Shown here: one piece after another, positions 12,204 to 22,418 of the stretch
How the letters are laid out: every line of letters begins with the position of its first letter
Position numbering within the stretch: position 1 is the first letter of the stretch
Assembly: GCA_030549205.1 (NCBI GenBank)
Contig: JAUKTV010000003.1
Coordinates: 1,054,001-1,118,000, forward strand
DNA from: Apiosordaria backusii
Taxonomy: Eukaryota > Ascomycota > Sordariomycetes > Sordariales > Lasiosphaeriaceae
Direction: 5' to 3'
DNA length: 64,000 nt
The notes under the pieces: generated by a model
Seen by the model: only the letters and a program-made list of their open reading frames with translations
What the model was told of the DNA's origin: nothing
The model's database searches: none
Made by a program: the position numbers and the translations under genes

Positions 12204-12935
12204 TCAAGCTTTTTTCTCATAATATTCCCGAATCCTTCTCCTACTCTCCTGATCCTCTCTCTCAAAGGCAGCATCGTCCTTGATAGGGGGATCAAACGAC
12301 TTGTTGAATGTCGTCCCGGGCTCGACCTTCTTGTCTCTGCTTTCCCAGATGTCCTCGGAGCTAGGCTGCCCCCGCCCGTACTTGGCTGCTTCCTTCTTTC
12401 GGAAGTGGTCTTTGATGGCTTCAGCGCGAAGTTGCGGATCCCAAGACTTGGTCCGCATGCAAAACCAGAAATCGTCCCAGAGCTCGGTGCACTGTCTTAC
12501 GCCGCCGTACCGGTAGACAGAGTTGATCTGGGAGCCGGGGGTGTGGCAATGCCAGGCATAATCAAAGGCATCCTGGCACGACATGGTTGTCGGAAGAAGA
12601 GACTCGGACATGGCGATGGAGGCTTCGGAACGCTTGTCTTTTGGCGGTGTGGGAGGGGTTTCAATTGCTGGGCCAGAAAGCCAGCTGGGCAGCCAGGATG
12701 ACTTGGCGGCCTCGGAATCTGATTCTGCGCTTTGAGGGGCCGAAGATGGAGGGGGAGTGGAGTGAGATGAAGAAGGGCTGGCTGCTGCTTGGATTTCGCG
12801 GAGAAACTTAGAGACTTCATCGTCTGCTGAGGACCTTCGTTCGCTGGCTGAGGACTGTGATGGCTGAGGGGGAGTGTTATGTGAGGCTTCAGGGGCCTTT
12901 GGTGAGGGAGACGGCGAAGTCCAGAACCAACCCAT
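12204..12935 (-). CDS. emi1: EMI1-like DUF3128 protein
   Basis: Homologue of yeast early meiotic induction protein 1, a mitochondria-associated protein needed for IME1 induction and respiratory growth. Single exon, 243 residues. Residues 1-115 are Ser/Pro-rich and probably disordered. The conserved DUF3128 block follows with cysteines CQDAFDYAWHCHTPG...CTELWDDFWFCMR, a twin CX9C-like arrangement expected for intermembrane-space import. The tail (KSFDPPIKDDAAFERED...) is charged. Divergent from yme2, 837 bases upstream. Confidence 0.88.
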   Translation of the reverse strand: MGWFWTSPSPSPKAPEASHNTPPQPSQSSASERRSSADDEVSKFLREIQAAASPSSSHSTPPPSSAPQSAESDSEAAKSSWLPSWLSGPAIETPPTPPKDKRSEASIAMSESLLPTTMSCQDAFDYAWHCHTPGSQINSVYRYGGVRQCTELWDDFWFCMRTKSWDPQLRAEAIKDHFRKKEAAKYGRGQPSSEDIWESRDKKVEPGTTFNKSFDPPIKDDAAFEREDQESRRRIREYYEKKA

Positions 12936-13772
12936 TGTGGCGGCTTGTGGGAGGAGGTGAATATGTGAAGTTGATGACTTTGCTAATCTGGGTTGAGAAG
13001 AAGGCTATTAGAATTTAATTGAGAAGTCAGAAAAGGTTCAATTGAAGAGGACGGACAAGCTGGACCTCAAGTGAGGGGTACACGGCATGAGGGGAACGGG
13101 AACGTGGTACCTGATATGAGTCGCGTGATTCGCAACCTGTCTCTTGGATGCAAAGATGCAAGCGGACAGCCCTTTTGATGCCGCCAATCAAAATCCCAGC
13201 GCGTCTCGAATGGCGCTTGTTGCGGGGCACTCTTGGCACCTATGCTTGAGAGGTCTTGGCACTAACAACGCCCAGCGACCCCATCGATGACCTCACTGAC
13301 AGGCCGCCCTGAACTGTCGTCGCATGTGGAACCAAGCTGCCGGCCGGTTACCTTGCGCTTAAATTCGTCGCATCTCAGATGTACCACCTTCGGATCACAA
13401 CGGCTACGGCTTTTTGGCTCACTGGTGCTGGTATGTTCTTGGTCAAATTACTAGGTGACAGGATACTGACATTTCATGATAGTAAACGGATCGCCTGAGC
13501 AACTGTGGCAACGTACAACAGTTCATACTGAATCGTCTATACAAACAAGTCCCGTTCACTATACATGTGGATCCTCCATAACCCAGGTGATATCTGAGAA
13601 AACAAAGGGACACCCAAATCATTGCTCATCGTGCTGCTTGAGGTCTGGAAATCTCAGTGAATTGCTGCGCAAATCCAACCCGACCCGAGGTCACTCTCGA
13701 AACCCCTCATTTTGCGATCTGTGCCCTGAGCTGTCTTGAGTTATATTCAGGGGGTCTTGACTCTTCCTAGCC
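12936..13772. other. Divergent intergenic region emi1 / yme2
   Basis: Shared promoter region of 837 bases. It contains a canonical-looking intron (13431-13482, GTATGT ... TACTGAC ... TAG) that either belongs to the yme2 5' UTR or to a small independent ORF listed separately at 13379-13739. Confidence 0.6.
13379..13739 (+). CDS. Possible small spliced cysteine-containing protein or yme2 leader ORF
   Basis: Splicing join(13379..13430, 13483..13739) gives a 102-residue frame. Exon 1 encodes 17 residues with a short hydrophobic stretch (TATAFWLTGAV across the junction). Exon 2 is Ser/Thr-rich with six cysteines clustered as HCSSCC and CDLC near the end. The 52-nt intron has donor GTATGT, branch TACTGAC and acceptor TAG, all close to the fungal consensus, which is why I keep it. 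It ends 33 bases before the yme2 ATG, so it may simply be yme2 5' UTR with a UTR intron. No family recognised. Confidence 0.3.
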
Positions 13773-16501
13773 ATGTCCATGGCCATGCACGGCCGAAGGC
13801 TGCCTGCTTTTGCAGCAACCTATACCGCTCGGCATCGTCTTCTCCCAGCTCTCGGCCAACACACAAAGCTTCTCCGCAGATGGCAGAGTACTGTTGGCAC
13901 GGACAAAACCGGCCATATTGAAGCCAAAGCAAATGAATCGATATTATTTGTCGACAGTGAGTCTCATCTGCCTGTTCCCCTTTTTCATCACTGTATACCC
14001 AATAGCTGACAGCACGCAGACCTTTTCCCGCTCAAACTGAGCTCACTTCTACTTTGGAGGCCGTGGAAAGCTCAACATGATGTCCCAGAACTACTTAAGA
14101 AGTTTGACAAGACTTCTTTGGGCATGTTTGATCCTGTCAGTCTGGTCAAGCGGGCGATTCCAGACTCCCTCTCCGTCAACATCACAGAAGTCATACCCCG
14201 AACAAAAGAAGGGGGCGCATATGTCAAGTTTACCCATCCCAGTGATACGTCAGCCTCAGAAATTCAAGGTGTGTTCCAACAGTGCACGTGGTGTCATTTG
14301 AAGAGGTGCTAATAGATTACAGCAAAATTATCACAAGCGCTGGAACAGAACCCCATCAAGCCGTGGTTCAGTCCCTTCCGCGGCATCTCAACAGGTCTTG
14401 TTCTAGGTCGCCCCTGGCTAGAAGATCTTTATCGGCTTCCAAAGAGTCGCTTGCGCGTTGAGTTCGTGCCCGCCAAAGATTCTGAACAACCCGATGAGCT
14501 TTCCCAAGAATCACTGTACAGTGTCTTCCGTCGATACGGATGGATTGCCGATATTACCTCTCAACCACCAGACTCGAAAGTCTTGCCCAAGTATGCCTAT
14601 GTTGATTTTGTGCTCATCAAAGATGCCATTATGGCACGGAACTGTTTGCATGGATTTGTTCTTCAGGAGGAGGGAAGCAAAACTGCCACCAAGCTGAGGT
14701 TATCGTACGAACAGCGAGTCAAACCACATAATATTTGGAAATGGATCAGCAGTCACCCACGCATCGTCATTCCAATCCTTGCCGCCTTCCTCGCCACATT
14801 TACTGTCATCGTTTTCGACCCTATTCGGGAGTTCTTTGTGAAGGTATGTATTCTCAGTGGCACCACCCCCTTTATTCAAGCTTGCTTACATTACTGCAGC
14901 ACCATGTTCAGCGATCTCTCGAGTTTACCGATAGTAAGTTCTACAAGTGGCTTAAACGGCAGACATCGGATATTCTCTCCCTTGGCAAAAAGCACGGCAA
15001 TGATGCCGGCCTGCATGCGTTGTTCAACCACCGAAAGGACTTGATCGATTCGATCAAGAGCAGCCTTCTTGAATCTGTGGACACATTTGTCGTCATTCAT
15101 GGACCTCGTGGCTCCGGAGGCAAGGAGCTAGTTATGGAACAAGTACTCGAGGGACGTAAGGATGTCTTGGTATTGGATTGCAAGCCGGTTGTGGAAGCAC
15201 GGGGCGAGGCTGGAACCATTAGAAAGCTCGCTTTTCAGGTTGGGTACCGCCCGGTATTCTCATGGGCGAACAATCTCAGCAGCTTAGTCGACCTTGCTAT
15301 TCAAAGCACTACCGGAGTCAAGGCTGGTTTCTCGGAGAACCTTGAGGCTCAGGTTGTCAAAATCCTTCAGACGACTGCATCCGCCCTCAAGGAAGTCTCA
15401 CTCGCTAAGAGAAAAAAGGATGACCAGGATGCCAATCTTTCAGATGACGCCTACCTTGAAGCCCACCCCGAACGTCGTGCGGTTGTTGTCATTGACAACT
15501 TCCTTCACAAGAGCGAAGAGAAGGGTATCATTTATGACAAGGTATCTGACTGGGCTGCAGCCTTGGTGCAGTCTAATGTTGCTCATGTCATCTTTTTGAC
15601 TACCGACACATCCTATTCGAAACCTCTCTCCAAGTCGCTTCCGGATCGCGTCTTTCATCAAGTTACATTGGGCGATCTCTCACCCCAAGTAGCCAAGCAG
15701 TTTGTGGTTTCTCAGCTCGAGGCGCATGCACGCTCCGGCGATAAGGCGACGGAGGATGAGAAGGATAACAGCCCATACCCTCAAAAAACTGAAGCTCAGG
15801 GTCGTCAAGACCTCCAGGAATTGGACGAGTGCATTGAAGCCCTTGGTGGCCGCCTCACCGACCTCCAGGTCCTTGCTCGCAGACTCAAAGTTGGCCAGAG
15901 CCCCAAGAAGGCTGTCTCTGACATCATTGAGCAGAGTGCGTCCGAGATCCTCCGCATGTTCTTGTTGACTGGTAACAAGGCCGCCGGCGAAGGTACCGAC
16001 AAGGACCGAAAATGGTCTGTCGAGCAAGCGTGGTACCTCATCAAGGAGATCGCCAAGAACGACTCTCTCCGCTACAACGAGGTCTTGCTCGCCAACACAT
16101 TTGCCTCCTCTACCACTCCTAATGCCACCAACCCCGAGGCTGCTCTGGAGGCGTTGGCCAATACTGAGCTGATCACCGTCAAGTCACACCACGGACGACC
16201 GGCCATCATTCGCGCGGGCAAGCCGGTCTACCAGGCTGCTTTCGCAAAGCTCCTTGAAGATAAGGTGGTGAAAGCGAGGATGGATTTGGCGCTGCTTACC
16301 GAGCTGTCCAAGATTGAGGCCAAAAACATTGACAAGGCAGAGCAAGAATTGTCCGTGCTCGGGGGCTTGCCTAACGCGCCGGCTCAGGCCGCAGAAAGAA
16401 TAAACTACTTGCTGGGCAAGCTCCAGGCAAGTCAGACAAAGATTGAAGGGTTTGACAAGGAGATGGGGGGGTTGAAGAAGGTCTTGGCTGAGGAGTCATA
16501 A
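13773..16501 (+). CDS. yme2: Mitochondrial escape protein 2 (YME2)
   Basis: Inner mitochondrial membrane protein that maintains nucleoid structure and limits mtDNA escape. Model join(13773..13956, 14020..14268, 14323..14843, 14900..16501), 851 residues, close to the 850 usual for the family; all introns are GT-AG (GTGAGT, GTGTGT, GTATGT) of 54-63 nt. The N-terminus is Arg-rich and lacks acidic residues for about 40 positions, fitting a presequence. An RRM-like domain spans about residues 200-285 (RVEFVPAKD to LRLSYEQRV). One transmembrane helix follows near residue 305 (IPILAAFLATFTVIVF). The large intermembrane-space part carries a P-loop-like VIHGPRGSGGKEL. Three in-frame ATGs lie within the first five codons; I use the first. 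Confidence 0.94.
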
Positions 16502-17435
16502 CTCAGTCCTGGATGCTGAACGCCAGTGGACTATGATCCAAAATACAGCTCAACACTTTTTACGACGGGATGAAGATTATTTATGTGTATAGCCTTGCTT
16601 CTGTATGATTAGAGACGAATATACTATACCCAAGCAACCATGCAGGCACGCTGGCAAGTGTGCGCACGATATGGGTTTACCTACTTCTTCCAGAGGGCAC
16701 TATTGATGGGTATAACGGTCTCTCTGGGACCTAGCTACTGACCAGCTACCCAGTATGTATTTTTGCTTCAAGTAAGTGCATGTAGTTAGGTGCAATCTCA
16801 AACCCTAAACATTCCGGACCCCTTCTTCTCAGCCCTTTCTCCTCGAGTCTCATGTCTTCAAACACCTTTGGTAATGTGATGGCCTGGAGTTTGATACTCG
16901 CCGCGCTACTTGATTTTATCCTACACCCTGAGCTTTCTCTTTTAAACCCTCTCTCTCTTGATTCCACCTCCCTTTTCCAAACTCCCTCTCCAAGTAGTGC
17001 GGCCGCTTTCTGCTCTCCAGTGTCTAGTGTGTGCTTGATACCTGGGGTCACCATGCGCATTTTGACCCAACATGCAGTTCTGAACACGGTATTTAGCTTC
17101 CTAATTATTGATCAGCTGGCTTTCAAATTTTCTTCCAGCAAACTTACATGACACGGTGGTTTCCCATTCTCCTGGTCAACCATTGTCGTCAAAGCAGACT
17201 CTCCCACCAGCGCACGCTTCATCTTAACAGGAAAGATTACGTCCGGGTGAAACGTTTCGGGCGAGGTAAAAGCTACACTGTGAGGGTCGGGAAAGAAAAC
17301 AAAGGGTTGAGTAAGGGAACTGAATAAAAAGGGGGTTGTAAGGTATTGATAGAAACGCCATCTCAAAGACAGATTTCATGATATCAAAGTGCTATGCAAT
17401 GCTAATCTCTACGAAAAATCTGCAACAACAAGATA
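16502..17435. other. Intergenic between yme2 and tRNA-Trp
   Basis: No supported gene. A 99-codon open frame at 16852-17151 has some hydrophobic stretches but no domain or gene-like context. A PYR-rich stretch lies around 16920-16990. Confidence 0.5.
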
Positions 17436-17507
17436 GGCCTCGTGGCGCAACGGTAGCGCGTTCGACTCCAGATCGAAAGGTTATCCGTTCAAATCGGGTC
17501 GGGGTCA
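17436..17507 (+). tRNA. tRNA-Trp (anticodon CCA)
   Basis: A 72-nt cloverleaf without intron. Acceptor stem GGCCTCG pairs with CGGGGTC (one G-U at position 2-71), discriminator A. D stem GCGC/GCGC with loop AACGGTA. Anticodon stem TTCGA/TCGAA with loop CTCCAGA, so anticodon CCA. T stem ATCCG/CGGGT with loop TTCAAAT, slightly different from the usual TTCGAAT. A and B box sequences are intact. Confidence 0.93.
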
Positions 17508-18070
17508 TCCTTTTGCCCGCCCAGAGCAGTCAATCAATGCTCATAAGCATTGACGACCTTTTTGCCAAAGCTTTCTTTTGTTCATGACAGTAATCAGCCA
17601 GTTGTTGGCTTTGTGTCTTTGAGAACGATATGGTTGAGTGATGTGGTAGGCTAGCTGGCTTTTTTGCAAACCCCGGGTTGGAAACACCACACAGCTCTTC
17701 ATTGAGGTGCGCAAAAGCAAGCAGGCAGATATGGGTGACATTGGCAGAACTATTAACGAGGAAGGCGGGTACCGATTGGGGTTTCCCATGAAGGGCTCCA
17801 AAATATCGGAAACTGTACGAGACATCAATGCCCTGTGAGAGAAAGGGCGACATAAGTAGAGAAAACCCAAACATTGGTATCTTACTAGCTTAAACCAACA
17901 CAACTACCAGCCTAAGACATAGACGAATGAATGTTCTCATGCAACACCCGAAAAAAAGAAACAACCAATGGCTTTGAATAAACCGAGAATGTGGCCACTT
18001 TTCCAACTTGTTGGTTATAAACGCTGTATGCTCACAAACAAGCGCCAATCGTGAAACCACCATGATACTC
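17508..18070. other. Intergenic between tRNA-Trp and mif2
   Basis: Contains the 3' flank of mif2. Minus-strand frames at 17530-17903 have no recognisable features. No gene supported. Confidence 0.5.
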
Positions 18071-20346
18071 TTACTCTTCCCCGCCATCTTCCTCCTCCTC
18101 TTCCTCTCCTTGGTTCTCGCCACTTGGCATTACGCTCGCCTCTTGTTCAGACGTTACCTCGGTACCCTGAGCAAAGAACAATCTGGTAGGTTGATCATAG
18201 TCGTTTTCTATCGTATATTCGTTGTCTGACAAGTGTGATGTTAGCTACCCAGTCTCTAGGCGAACAGATCAACGAGAGGACTTACACCTTGGTACGATGA
18301 ATATCCCTCCTTTGCTAATCCGGAAACTTGTCTCTTGCACTGTGACCAGACACTTGCCCGCATGAACAAAGAATATCATGAAGACTTTTCTAGAGTTCTT
18401 GAGCCTCTTGATCGCGCCAGGAGGCAAATCCACAACACCAGCGCCGATAAACCCTTCAGAGAATACCTTTGCATACCGGAACTCACCCCCAACGACTTCG
18501 GTCGTCTTGATGGCATGCCCGCTGATCGCGAGCTGCTTATCCATGACACTAACCATGTCATTGGGAGCCGGCGGTTGGTATTCATACTCTGGTTGCCAAA
18601 CGACCACTTCACCCGTTACCGTTCCCGGCTCCACCTCCCAGGGCTCAGCCGGTTCGCTATCCATGATCTGGTCGGTAAACGAGGATCTCCTCGTCCTCCC
18701 TGGTCTCGAGCCACGTTTCGGTTTGGGACCTCGTCGCCCCGGTTTCCTAAACTCTGGCTCTGGCTCGTCCACACGGACGACTTCTTTGATCTTGGGGAGG
18801 ACAAACTTTGACGGCTTGGACCGGCTGGCAAAGTTATCATCAATGTCGTCGTTTTCGTAGTGTACTTGCTCATTGCGCCAGAAGGCGAGGGGTTTGAACG
18901 AGTTGCGGCCGGAGCGGGTGCGGAACATGGAGTCAGTCTCGCCAGGGATTTCACGGCGGTTAATCAGAAGACCGCGGGATTTAGGAAGTGGAGGGCGGCG
19001 GGAAACGGCCACGACAGAGACATCTCCTGGGTCGGCAATGGAGGATTTGCGTTTTCGGCCAGCCGTCTTTTTGGGCTTGTCGGCTGGTGCCGCTGTGGCT
19101 TTCTCTTTCTTGGCCGGTTTTGCCTTCGCAGCTGGCCCAGCATCCGTGCGCTTCTTTTTGGGCTGAGGTTCTGGAGAGGGCTCAGCCGGTGGCTCTTCCT
19201 CCTCCTCGGCGGTAGCGCGCCGTTTCCTTGCACGAGCCGCGGCTGGCGCTGGGGCTGGTTCCGGAGTGGCTGCCTTGTTGCTTGCCTTGCCTGCTGGTCG
19301 CCCACGCTTCCCTGAAGCCGCTGGCTTTGGAGGCGGTGGCGGTGGCTGTTGATCCTCTTCTTCTTCCTCCCCGCCTTCAGACTCCTCCTCTGGCTCCTCT
19401 TGGACTGGTGGCTTTTTCGTTGGCTTCTTCGTCTGCTTTGTGGGTTTCGGAACAGCTTGCGCCGCTTTGGCTCGCACTGGCTCCTGCTTCTTTGGTGGTC
19501 CGCCCGCCTTCTTTTGCTGCGCAGCAGAAAGCCTCATAGTGTCATCACCAACCATAGAACCCTCTTCCTCGCTGTCTTCCTCCTCTGACTCCGGTGGTGC
19601 GGGGAGGTTATCGTCATCGCCATTCAATATGGCTATAGACTCCTCCACAAAGTTATTGACCTCGTCCACTTCGCTTCCAGCCTCTGATTGCTCATCTTGC
19701 GACAGTGACTGTAACCGGCCGTTCACTTGGCTTCTTCCGGGGAGAGGACCACCTCTTTGGCCCATGACAGGTTGCGATAATGAATGTGGTCCTCCCTTGC
19801 CCACACTGTTGAAATCTAACCGCCTTTTCGCCGCGCCTTGACTGATGGTTGGCTGACTGCTGCTCTGCTGTCTTGATTCTGCTGGCGATGAGCTCGATCG
19901 TACCGCCGCCGTGTTCCGGGCGAGCAGCTTGTTACGCTGCGCTGGCGAGTTCAAGAACGACTTGGCCGGTGATCGGTTCTGCGAGGACGCGGGAAGCCTA
20001 CTCGCCTGTCCATTAAGCAGCGCCGCAGGTCCCAAACCCATATCTGTTCTTTGTCAGTTACTGTCTTGGGCGCATTTTTGCGCCGAGGCCATGATACCTG
20101 GCGTAACATACTCGTAGTCAATTCCATCGGTGCTTCCCCACTATCGCCATCCTCTGACTCTTCCTCCTCGTCCTCATCGTCGGGCTTCTTTGGCGAAGAA
20201 AAGAGGTTCTCGATGGGTTCCATGCCATGTTCGTCGCGCACGCCCGAGTCGGGGAGCATAACACCTGTTTTCCTGTTTGAATCCCAAATCTCAGCAACGT
20301 AATTCCGTACAGCTGCAAGCATTGCGCTTGGTCGCGTCATGGCCAT
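18071..20346 (-). CDS. mif2: Inner kinetochore protein CENP-C (MIF2)
   Basis: CENP-C homologue that binds CENP-A nucleosomes at centromeres and recruits the outer kinetochore. Model complement(join(18071..18225, 18286..20043, 20112..20346)), 715 residues, introns 60 and 68 nt. The N-terminal region has the Mif2 signature RKTGV ... GVRDEHGMEP ... LFSSP. The middle is acidic with poly-Glu and many Lys/Pro-rich stretches. The CENP-C motif is clear at RSGRNSFKPLAFWRNEQVHY. The C-terminus is the cupin dimerisation domain, whose last strand (NEYTIENDYDQPTRLFFAQG) is in the last exon and proves the final intron. The first 25 residues fit the family poorly, so the start at 20346 is uncertain; an upstream exon is possible. 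Confidence 0.9.
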
Positions 20347-21126
20347 CTTGGTCGCGTCGCCTTCATGATCATGGCCGCGTAGTCTTCATATTGTAGGATT
20401 TGCTTACCGTCCTACCACACCTAATTCATAAATATGCTCTGCTTGGTGGGTGGTTGTGCGGCGCGCCGCCATTGACGGCCGGGGCGCCATATCCGCGATC
20501 TTGTCGTCGTTCGTGGGGACGCTTTAGAGTTTTTCGGCTTGCAAGCTTGACGCACAGTGGCGGCAATTGTGGGCGCAAGCAAAACAATCAGTATATATGA
20601 CAGCAAAAAACGCGAGGAGCCCAAAAAAGAATAAAGCGGCCGGGTTTGGTGGGGTTTGATGATGGTTCCGACAAAGAGCAACAGAAGGGTGTTGTTTACT
20701 TTGGACAGTGTTTTTTGTGCCAGGGGTAGGTCCAGGTAGGTTCCACAGCTGGGCGAAACAGGCGGGTCGAGGAGCATCGAGTTCGCGCTTCAGGGCGCGG
20801 TTTGTGATTGTGCAGCGTTGCAATGCAAGCAGCCGTTTCTTCTTTTTGCCTGCCGACAGAGACGGGAGAGCTCTGGGATTTTGGGGACCCCTTCAGAAGC
20901 ACTTTGAATGCCACTCTCTGATTGGCTGGAGAGCCTGACACGCTCTGAGACGCGTCAAGCTCAGGCCCTCGGCATGTGCATACTGAACAGGGGGCCAGCA
21001 TTCCATCAATCACCCCAACAACTCGAAATATTGAATCTTGACAATCTTCCAAGTTCATTCTCAGCCTATATCATAATTCGTACTGTGAACCAGGCAATCC
21101 AAAGAAATCACTAGCAAAATCTCACA
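20347..21126. other. Divergent intergenic region mif2 / rnh201
   Basis: 780 bases holding both promoters. Open minus-strand frames here (20421-20823, 20696-21058) look non-coding. A GTAAGC donor-like site near 20408 on the minus strand could belong to a mif2 5' UTR intron. Confidence 0.5.
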
Positions 21127-22158
21127 ATGGAAGAACCAACACCAGCCGAAATCGAAAACGAAACTCCCCCCTCCAACATCTTCATCCCACCCTCAGTGAT
21201 CCCTTCCTCCCTCCTCTCCGGCCGATCCTACACCCACTTCTCCGCCGTCCCCCCATCTCTCCTCGCCTCCACAGCAAAATCCGTACCCGTATGCCTCGGC
21301 GTCGACGAAGCCGGCCGCGGCCCCGTCCTAGGCCCTATGGTCTACGGCATCTTCTACCTCCCCCTCCCCCTCTCCGACCCCCTCCTCCGCCAAACCCACC
21401 ACTTCGACGACTCCAAAGTCCTCACCGCTCAAGTCCGCTCCTCCCTCATGCAAACCCTCTCCACTGCCGGCTCCGACCTCTACGAATCCTGCGGCTGGGC
21501 CACCACCCTCCTCTCGGCAGGCGACATCTCCGCCGGCATGATGCGCCCTTCCAACGCGGGCGGGTCATACAACCTCAACGCTCAGGCCATGGACGCAACA
21601 GTAGAGCTGATTCAGGGGGTGTACGACAAGGGAGTCAACATACAAGAGATTTACGTCGACACCATCGGGCAGCCGGCTGCGTACCAGAGAAAGCTCGAGA
21701 GGATATTCCCCACGGCCAAGATTACGGTGGCCAAGAAGGCGGATAGTTTGTACCCCTGTGTCAGCGCCGCCAGTGTCTGCGCAAAGGTGACGAGAGATGC
21801 CGCGTTGGAGGTTTTGTGGAAGACTAGGGGGAGACCACCCACCAACAACGAGGAGAAGGACAAGAACGAAGAGGATACAGGTATGGAGTGGGGGTCGGGC
21901 TATCCGTCAGACCAGCGATGCGTCACTTGGTTAAGGGGCAACATGCACCCTGTGTTTGGCTGGGGTCCAGAGTGCAGATTCAGCTGGGGGACAGCCAAAG
22001 ACATGCTCGAGGGCCCCAAGGGAGTCAAGGTAGACTGGCCCGCGGATGATGACGGTGATACTCACCGCCTCACAGACTTCTTTTCTGCAAAAGATCAGGA
22101 AGAGGGTGACGAGTTGGGTACGTGGTTTGGGACACCAACTGGACTGGAGGCCTTTTAA
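21127..22158 (+). CDS. rnh201: Ribonuclease H2 catalytic subunit A
   Basis: Removes single ribonucleotides and RNA primers from DNA in the nucleus, as a trimer with RNH202 and RNH203. Single exon, 343 residues. The RNase HII motif GVDEAGRGPVLGPMVYG lies at about residues 58-74 with the catalytic Asp-Glu pair. DDSKVLT follows at about 97, then EIYVDTIG with a further catalytic Asp, and KADSLYPCVSAASVCAKVTRD. The N-terminal 50 residues are Pro/Ser-rich. The C-terminus carries TDFFSAKDQEE, close to a PIP-box-like motif (interpretation only). Codon use in the first half is strikingly C-rich at third positions, unlike the second half. Confidence 0.95.
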   Translation: MEEPTPAEIENETPPSNIFIPPSVIPSSLLSGRSYTHFSAVPPSLLASTAKSVPVCLGVDEAGRGPVLGPMVYGIFYLPLPLSDPLLRQTHHFDDSKVLTAQVRSSLMQTLSTAGSDLYESCGWATTLLSAGDISAGMMRPSNAGGSYNLNAQAMDATVELIQGVYDKGVNIQEIYVDTIGQPAAYQRKLERIFPTAKITVAKKADSLYPCVSAASVCAKVTRDAALEVLWKTRGRPPTNNEEKDKNEEDTGMEWGSGYPSDQRCVTWLRGNMHPVFGWGPECRFSWGTAKDMLEGPKGVKVDWPADDDGDTHRLTDFFSAKDQEEGDELGTWFGTPTGLEAF

Positions 22159-22418
22159 TGATGATGATCGACGTAATTATTAAATAAACTGGGGAACAAG
22201 GAACAAGGAGTTTAAGGAAGTTTGAGTACATTATACATAGATATCCTGCTGCGGACCATTATCATGAAATCATGACCAGCTAACCTCCCACCACCTTTTC
22301 TACCCTCAATGCTGTTCATAACAAAACACGCCTTATATCAAACAATCAAAACAAGCAAGCTATGTAACCCCGTATGGTCCCATTTCCTCCAACCAATGCT
22401 CTGTCGGCCGAATAATCT

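Noticed and set aside
16852..17151. 99-codon frame with hydrophobic segments
   Set aside because: No splice sites, domain or conserved pattern; pyrimidine-rich composition explains the openness.
18062..18300. Spliced 59-residue hydrophobic protein on the plus strand
   Set aside because: The same bases encode the conserved cupin end of MIF2 on the minus strand; not listed as a gene, only noted as a possible antisense signal.
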